NCBI GenBank assembly: GCA_049642465.1
Contig: JBAROV010000103.1
Span: 1-23,109 of the forward strand
Source of the DNA: CAWDPQ01 sp049642465
Lineage (GTDB): Bacteria > Acidobacteriota > Vicinamibacteria > Vicinamibacterales > 2-12-FULL-66-21
Direction of reading: 5' to 3'
DNA length: 23,109 bases
Shown: positions 15,384 through 20,616 of the stretch, one piece after another
Position numbering within the stretch: the stretch's first letter is position 1
Layout: every line of letters starts with the position of its first letter
Translations under genes and position numbers: made by a program
Notes under the pieces: generated by a model
Databases searched by the model: none
Told to the model about the DNA's origin: nothing
The model's input: only the letters and a program-made list of their open reading frames with translations

Positions 15384-17015
15384 ATGACTCGTCGAGAATT
15401 GTTCCAGATGGGCAACGCGCTGGCGATGCCGTTGCTCTTCCGCGGCGGGCACGAGAACGCGGTGGCCGCGGCAGCTGGCCCGCTCAAGATCGGTCCAGAC
15501 ATCTATCAATCCATCGGCGTCGAGCCGGTGATCAACTGCCGCGGCACGTTCACGATCATTGGCGGCTCGGTAGAGCTGCCGGAAGTTCGTGCGGCGATGG
15601 ATGCGGCGGCCAGACACTTCGTGCAGATCGACGAGTTGGCGGACGCCGTGGGGCGCCGGCTCGCCGAACTGACCGGGGCCGAGTGGGGGATGGTGTCAGC
15701 CGGGTGCGCCGCAGGGATGAAACACGTCACTGCCGCGTGCGTCACGGGTGGGAATCCGGAAAAGCTCATTCGCATTCCCGATCTCACGGATCTCGACAAG
15801 ACGGAGGTCGTCACGCCGAGAAGCTCGCGGAATTCCTACGACCATGCGGTGCGCAACGTTGGCGTCACCTTGATCACCGTCGAGACGCTGGAGGAGTTGG
15901 AGAACGCGCTCAGTTCGCGCACGGCGATGATTTACCTGATGGCCGACAACGGTCCCTCATCAGGCCCGATGGCGCTCGAGGCTGTTGCGCAGGTCGCCAA
16001 GCCACGCAACATCCCAATCCTCGTCGATGCCGCAGCCGAAGTGCTGACCATTCCGAACGTGCACCTGCAGCGCGGCGCGACCGTCGTGGCTTACAGCGGA
16101 GGAAAGGCCATTTGCGGACCGCAATGCGCCGGACTGCTGCTTGGGCGTAAAGATCTGTTGCAGTCCGCGTGGCAGGCCAGCGCGCCGCACCATGGTCCAG
16201 GTCGCGACAACAAAGTCGGACGCGAGGAAACGCTCGGCATGCTTGCCGCGGTTGAAGCCTGGGTGAAGCGCGACCACGCAGCCGAGTGGAAAACCTGGCT
16301 TTCGTGGCTCGACACGATCGCCAGGCGTGTCTCCACGATCAGCGGAGTCACGACAGCGCTGCGTGAGCCGACCGAGTTGTCGAACAAGAGCCCGTCGCTG
16401 GCGATTCTCTGGGATTCGTCAACGCTCCACGTCACGGGCGAGGAACTGGCGGAGGAACTCGCGCGGACGTCGCCGCGCATCGCGCTCGGCGGAGGCATCG
16501 GCGGCGGTCGCGGCGGCGAGACACGGCCGCCAGGCACCACCGGTGTGACGGTGACGGCGTGGCAAATGCAGCCTGGACAGGACAAGATCGTTGCAGATCG
16601 GCTGCACAGCGTGCTCTCGCGACGGCGCACACCACGTCCGACCGAAATGCCGGCGCCTGCCGCGAATGTCAGCGGCCGGTGGGACGTGGAGGTCGAGTTC
16701 TTCAGCAGCCGGAGTCAGCACACGCTTTACATCGAGCAGGATGGCAACTGGATCCACGGCTCGCACAAGGGTGATTTCTCGACACGCGAACTGGTCGGCA
16801 TGATCGAGGGGGACAAGGTCACGCTCCGAAGCGTGGACCGGCGGCCCGGTGATTCGATCACCTACATCTTTTCGGGCACGCTGAGCGACGGCGGGATTTC
16901 TGGTCCCATCCACCTCGGCGAGTACCTGACGGCGAAGTTCACGGCTCGCCGCCACACCTACTCGACGGCGCGCACGCGGATTCTCGTGCCGGGCGGGCCG
17001 CCGATCGCGACGTAG
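15384..17015 (+). CDS. SelA-like PLP-dependent enzyme with C-terminal beta-rich domain
   Basis: A 543-residue protein. Residues ~34-415 form a fold-type I PLP enzyme of the SelA/D-glucosaminate-6-phosphate ammonia-lyase group (COG1921): GVEPVINCRGTFTIIGGSVE, GAEWGMVSAGCAAGMKHVTA, IPILVDAAAE (Asp215) and VAYSGGKAICGPQCAGLLLG, where Lys241 should bind PLP. No selenium machinery is nearby, so selenocysteine synthesis is unlikely; an amino-acid or amino-sugar-acid lyase or racemase is more plausible. Residues ~428-525 (SGRWDVEVEFF, HTLYIEQDGNWIHG, YIFSGTLSDGGISGPIHLG) form a separate beta-rich domain not normal for this family. The N-terminus (TRRELFQMG) resembles a weak Tat signal with a short hydrophobic part. 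ATG 15384 has gggag about 7 bases upstream; a longer frame from 15264 only translates repeats. Confidence 0.85.
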   Translation: MTRRELFQMGNALAMPLLFRGGHENAVAAAAGPLKIGPDIYQSIGVEPVINCRGTFTIIGGSVELPEVRAAMDAAARHFVQIDELADAVGRRLAELTGAEWGMVSAGCAAGMKHVTAACVTGGNPEKLIRIPDLTDLDKTEVVTPRSSRNSYDHAVRNVGVTLITVETLEELENALSSRTAMIYLMADNGPSSGPMALEAVAQVAKPRNIPILVDAAAEVLTIPNVHLQRGATVVAYSGGKAICGPQCAGLLLGRKDLLQSAWQASAPHHGPGRDNKVGREETLGMLAAVEAWVKRDHAAEWKTWLSWLDTIARRVSTISGVTTALREPTELSNKSPSLAILWDSSTLHVTGEELAEELARTSPRIALGGGIGGGRGGETRPPGTTGVTVTAWQMQPGQDKIVADRLHSVLSRRRTPRPTEMPAPAANVSGRWDVEVEFFSSRSQHTLYIEQDGNWIHGSHKGDFSTRELVGMIEGDKVTLRSVDRRPGDSITYIFSGTLSDGGISGPIHLGEYLTAKFTARRHTYSTARTRILVPGGPPIAT

Positions 17016-17033
17016 ACGTAAAGGAGAGCCCCA

Positions 17034-18434
17034 ATGGCCAGGATCATTCCAGATCGAACGTTCTACCCCTCACCCACCATGGCGATGAGCGCGCCGCCGG
17101 AGACACTGGCATACGTCGCGATGCTCAACCCGCATGGCGGCCCCGATGCATTGGCAGTCCTCGATGTCGATGGTTCGTCGAAGAGCTATGCTCGCCAAGT
17201 CCATCAGTTCGACATGCCGAACCGCGGAGACGAGCTTCATCATTTCGGCTGGAACGCGTGCAGTTCGTGCCTGTGCCCGTTCGCGCCGCACGCGCACATG
17301 GAGCGGCGGTATCTGATCGTGCCCGGCCTGCGTTCGTCGCGCATTCACATCCTCGACACGAAGGCCGATGCGAGTCAGCCTCGGCTCGTGAAAACGATTG
17401 AACCCGATGAAGTAGCGCGGAAGACTGGCTACTCACGTCCGCACACGACGCACTGCGGTCCCGATGGCATTTACATGAACGCGATTGGCTCGGCGACTGG
17501 CGGAGGCCCCGGCGGCATCTTCGTGCTCGACGCCGAGACGCTGGAGATTCGTGGACCCTGGGAGAAGGATCGCGGTCCCCAGCACCTGGCGTACGACTTC
17601 TGGTGGCATCTCGGCCACGACACCATGATCACGAGTGAATGGGGCACTCCGGATATGGTCGAAAACGGCGTCAATCCGGAACTCCTGCTGGCCGGGAAAT
17701 ACGGACACCAGCTGCATGTCTGGGACTTGTCTCAGCGCCGGCACCGGCAGGCACTCGATCTCGGCGCCGAATATCAGATGGTCCTCGAGCTGCGGCCTGC
17801 CCACGATCCGAAGAAGGCGTACGGCTTCGTCGGTGTGGTGGTCTCGCTGAAGGATCTTTCTTCGTCCATCTGGGTGTGGCATCGGAGCGGCGCCGGATCA
17901 AACGGCGGATGGGCAGTGACCAAAGTCATCGACATCCCGGCCGAACCCGCCGATCCCGCCGATTTGCCGCCGCTGCTTCAAGGCTTCAAAGCAGTGCCGC
18001 CGCTCGTGACCGACATCAATCTGTCGCTCGACGATCGCCAGTTGTACGTATCGTGCTGGGGCACAGGGGAACTGCGACAATACGACGTGTCGGATCCCTT
18101 CAAGCCGCGGCTGACCGGCTCCGTACGTCTCGGAGGCATCGTGGGGCGGGCATCGCATCCGTCGCAGCCTGGCGTGAGGCTCAATGGGGGACCGCAGATG
18201 GTCGAAATCAGCCGGGACGGACGGCGGGTGTATTTCACGAACTCGCTCTATCAGTCGTGGGACGAGCAGTTCTACCCCGATGGGATCCGTGGCTGGGCCG
18301 CGAAGCTGGACGCGGATCCAAAAGGTGGTTGCGCCGTCGATCCGAAGTTCTTCATCGACACTGGCCGGCTGCGTCCGCACCAGGTGCACCTCGAAGGCGG
18401 CGACGCCTCATCCGATTCGTACTGTTTCTCCTGA
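17034..18434 (+). CDS. SBP56 family protein (selenium-binding protein/methanethiol oxidase)
   Basis: A 466-residue beta-propeller protein of the SBP56/SELENBP1 family; characterised members are copper-dependent methanethiol oxidases giving formaldehyde, hydrogen sulfide and hydrogen peroxide. Visible signatures: LHHFGWNACSSC (68-79, the CSSC motif), SRPHTTHCGPDGIYMNA (134-150), FWWHLGHDTMITSEWG, and near the C-terminus RPHQVHLEGGDASSDSYC. These histidines are the likely copper ligands. Length matches the family (about 460). No signal peptide is visible, so it is probably cytoplasmic, unlike its neighbours upstream. The ribosome binding site aaggaga lies about 7 bases before the ATG, and the gene is 18 bases after the PLP enzyme, which suggests one operon. 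Confidence 0.92.
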   Translation: MARIIPDRTFYPSPTMAMSAPPETLAYVAMLNPHGGPDALAVLDVDGSSKSYARQVHQFDMPNRGDELHHFGWNACSSCLCPFAPHAHMERRYLIVPGLRSSRIHILDTKADASQPRLVKTIEPDEVARKTGYSRPHTTHCGPDGIYMNAIGSATGGGPGGIFVLDAETLEIRGPWEKDRGPQHLAYDFWWHLGHDTMITSEWGTPDMVENGVNPELLLAGKYGHQLHVWDLSQRRHRQALDLGAEYQMVLELRPAHDPKKAYGFVGVVVSLKDLSSSIWVWHRSGAGSNGGWAVTKVIDIPAEPADPADLPPLLQGFKAVPPLVTDINLSLDDRQLYVSCWGTGELRQYDVSDPFKPRLTGSVRLGGIVGRASHPSQPGVRLNGGPQMVEISRDGRRVYFTNSLYQSWDEQFYPDGIRGWAAKLDADPKGGCAVDPKFFIDTGRLRPHQVHLEGGDASSDSYCFS

Positions 18435-18462
18435 GACACCGGTCGTGTGGGGCGTCTGACGT

Positions 18463-19134
18463 GTGACGCAACGGATGGATGTCGCATGGGGTTCGTGGGG
18501 TTTGCTGCTTTTGCTCGGCGCCTTCCACGGCGTCAATCCGGGAATGGGCTGGTTGTTTGCCGTCGCGCTCGGCATGCAGGAGAACCGCTCGGACGCGGTC
18601 TGGCGCGCGCTGCTGCCGATTGGCATCGGTCACGCATTCGCGATCGGCGCTGCCGTCCTCGTCGGGATCCTCGCTGGCATCGTGCTCCCGCTCGAGCCGC
18701 TGCGCTGGGTGGTGGCCGTATTCCTCGTCGGGCTTGGCATCCTCAGGCTCGTTCGACATCGCTATCCGCGTTGGGCCAGCATGCGGATCGGGCCGGGACG
18801 TCTGATGCTGTGGTCGTTTCTGGTCGCAACGGCGCACGGCGCAGGCCTGATGGTGCTGCCGGTCTGGTTCCGCATGGCGGCGGGTGGGGGCGGTCACGGT
18901 GCGCACCTCCATCCTGGCACCACGCTGGCGTCGGGCTTCGCGGCGACGGCCGTACACACGAGCAGCTATCTGGTCGTCACGGCCGCCATCGCGTTGATCG
19001 TCTTTCATAAGCTCGGCGTGGGTCTCCTTCGGAAAGCCTGGATCAATCTCGATGTGATCTGGGCCGTCGCCTTGATCGCAACCGGCACCCTGACGGCGTT
19101 GCTGCCGGCGTGGAGCGCCTTCCAGCTGGACTGA
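18463..19134 (+). CDS. His-rich polytopic membrane protein, possible metal transporter
   Basis: A 223-residue protein with about six membrane segments. Conserved-looking motifs contain intramembrane histidines: GAFHGVNPGMGWLFAVALG (19-37), GIGHAFAIGAAV (54-65), ATAHGAGLMVLP (122-133) and TAVHTSSYLV (162-171), plus a loop rich in Gly and His (GGGGHGAHLHPG, 141-152). The HG-x-N/D-P-G pattern recalls NicO/UreH-type nickel-cobalt transporters, but I cannot assign the family. It lies 28 bases after the SBP56 gene and may supply or export its metal; this is inference. GTG 18463 and ATG 18475 are both possible starts. Confidence 0.7.
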   Translation: MTQRMDVAWGSWGLLLLLGAFHGVNPGMGWLFAVALGMQENRSDAVWRALLPIGIGHAFAIGAAVLVGILAGIVLPLEPLRWVVAVFLVGLGILRLVRHRYPRWASMRIGPGRLMLWSFLVATAHGAGLMVLPVWFRMAAGGGGHGAHLHPGTTLASGFAATAVHTSSYLVVTAAIALIVFHKLGVGLLRKAWINLDVIWAVALIATGTLTALLPAWSAFQLD

Positions 19135-19155
19135 CGAGGCCGGCGCCAAGAGTGC

Positions 19156-19161
19156 TACCAT
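19156..19161 (+). promoter_or_regulatory. Weak candidate extended -10 box before the oxidoreductase gene
   Basis: TACCAT preceded by TGC forms an extended -10-like element in the 98-base gap before the Gfo/Idh/MocA gene. No good -35 box is present (ctgacg at 19-base spacing). If real, the repeat fragment at 19191-19214 would lie in the leader. Confidence 0.25.
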
Positions 19162-19190
19162 TCGTGCCCGGACGCAACGATCGTGAGCGC

Positions 19191-19214
19191 GGAGGCGGAG
19201 GGCCCCGCGAGCAC
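19191..19214 (+). repeat. GC-rich dispersed element, fragment C (right end)
   Basis: ggaggcggagggccccgcgagcac matches the right end of copies A and B, including ccccgcgagcac. It ends 18 bases before the GTG start of the Gfo/Idh/MocA gene and just before its ribosome binding site agaggagaa. Confidence 0.55.
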
Positions 19215-19232
19215 TGGAAGAGGAGAACCACC

Positions 19233-20582
19233 GTGATCAATCGTCGTCGATTTCTCACGCAAACTGCCGCCGCCACGGCGGGGCTTGCGGTTCTGCCACG
19301 GCGTATGGCCGCGCAAACCAGCGCGAACGAGGTCGTCAACGTCGCGATCATCGGCATTCGTGGTGACAACAAGGGTCATCCCACCTGGACGGGACGAGGA
19401 CGAGGACAGGATCACTACGAACATCTTTCGCAGATTCCGAACGTCCGCATCAGCCACGTTGTGGACATTGACGAACGCCAGTTCAAGACGTCACTGCCAT
19501 TCCTGAAGACGAAGTACGGCGGCGATCCAAAGACCGAAACCGACTTTCGCCGCGTGCTCGAAAACAAGGACGTCGATGCCGTGACGATTGCGACGCCGGA
19601 TCACTGGCACGCGTTGATGACCATCTGGGCCTGCCAGGCGGGAAAGGACGTCTACTGCGAAAAACCCGTCAGTCACAACATCGTCGAAGGCCGCCGGATG
19701 ATCGAAGCGGCGCGACGAAACAACCGGATCGTCCAGGCAGGAACCCAGCGACGCAGCGGCGCGGTGGCCGCGAAGGCAGCGCAGTTCCTCCGCGATGGCG
19801 GACTCGGGAAGATCTATGCGGGAAAGACCGTGGTATACCGCCAGCGCGATCCCATCGGTGTCGTCGCGAACAGCCAGGTGCCTCCGGGCGTGCATTACGA
19901 TCTGTGGCTCGGGCCGGCCCCGTCACGGCCGTTCAATGAAAACCACTTTCACTACCATTGGCACTTCCTCTGGGAGTACGGGACTGGCGATCTCGGTAAC
20001 ACCGGCGTGCACTCGATCGACGTCACCCGTTGGCTGCTTGGAAAACAGGAGCACCCGCGCACGGTGTACTGCAGCGGTGGCTTGTACGAGGCCGGTGCCC
20101 CGACAGACCAGACGACACCCAACACGCAGTACGCGACCTATCAGTATGCGGACGGAACGGAACTGCATTGCGACCTGCGGAACTGGTACACCGGTCCGCC
20201 GGAGGCGCAGGGTGTGTACATCTACGGTGCGAAGGGGTGGATGAAACTCGGCGAGGACAAGGCGCAGGTCTATTTCGGGAAGAAGAACGAACCAGGGCCA
20301 ACGATTACCGCCGACGAGAAGGGGGACAGCGGCCAGACGCACTTCCAGAACTTCATCGACTGCATCCGTTCGCGAAAGGCCGACAATCTCAAAGCGCCCA
20401 TCGAAGAGGGACACTTCTCGACCGCGCTGTGCCACCTCGGAAACATCTCCTACCGTGTGGGTCGTTCGCTGAAGTTCGATGGCGCGTCAGAGCGGTTTGT
20501 CGGTGATTCAGAGGCTGATCAGCTGCTCGGGCGGCAGTACCGGGCGCCGTATACGCTTTCCGATACGCGATCGTCGGCCTGA
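19233..20582 (+). CDS. Tat-exported Gfo/Idh/MocA family oxidoreductase
   Basis: A 449-residue NAD(P)-dependent sugar-type oxidoreductase. It begins INRRRFLTQTAAATAGLAVL, a clear twin-arginine signal. A Rossmann domain follows: VVNVAIIGIRGDNKGH (34-49), VVDIDERQ (77-83), AVTIATPDHWHALM (116-129) and the family motif CEKPVSHN (142-149, Lys144). The C-terminal alpha/beta domain has WEYGTGDLGNTGVHSIDVTR with the usual aspartate and histidine. Members oxidise, reduce or epimerise sugars, inositols and related polyols, often with tightly bound cofactor; Tat-exported forms are common in Acidobacteriota and Planctomycetota. The GTG at 19233 is chosen for its site agaggagaa and because it places the Tat motif at the N-terminus. 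Substrate unknown. Confidence 0.9.
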   Translation: MINRRRFLTQTAAATAGLAVLPRRMAAQTSANEVVNVAIIGIRGDNKGHPTWTGRGRGQDHYEHLSQIPNVRISHVVDIDERQFKTSLPFLKTKYGGDPKTETDFRRVLENKDVDAVTIATPDHWHALMTIWACQAGKDVYCEKPVSHNIVEGRRMIEAARRNNRIVQAGTQRRSGAVAAKAAQFLRDGGLGKIYAGKTVVYRQRDPIGVVANSQVPPGVHYDLWLGPAPSRPFNENHFHYHWHFLWEYGTGDLGNTGVHSIDVTRWLLGKQEHPRTVYCSGGLYEAGAPTDQTTPNTQYATYQYADGTELHCDLRNWYTGPPEAQGVYIYGAKGWMKLGEDKAQVYFGKKNEPGPTITADEKGDSGQTHFQNFIDCIRSRKADNLKAPIEEGHFSTALCHLGNISYRVGRSLKFDGASERFVGDSEADQLLGRQYRAPYTLSDTRSSA

Positions 20583-20588
20583 GCGAAC

Positions 20589-20613
20589 GGGAGAAGGGCG
20601 AAGCCCTTTTCCC
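20589..20613 (+). repeat. Short inverted heptamer cluster, gggagaa type
   Basis: Forward units gggagaa and gggcgaa (20589-20602) face an inverted ttttccc (20607-20613). This is a shorter version of the arrangement at 9004-9066 and likewise lies between convergent genes. Confidence 0.55.
20594..20610. terminator. Intrinsic terminator between convergent genes
   Basis: aagggc, loop gaa, gccctt, then tt forms a compact stem followed by a short T run on the plus strand, 12 bases after the oxidoreductase stop. On the minus strand the same stem lies just after the RND pump stop. A wider pairing gagaaggg/cccttctc (20591-20598 with 20611-20618) is an alternative fold. Confidence 0.6.
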
Positions 20614-20616
20614 TTC

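Noticed and set aside
15384..17015. The PLP enzyme as a true selenocysteine synthase (SelA), with SBP56 next door suggesting selenium metabolism
   Set aside because: No SelB, SelD or tRNA-Sec is present. The protein has an export-like N-terminus and an extra C-terminal domain. SBP56 is named for historical selenium binding, and its characterised activity is methanethiol oxidation.
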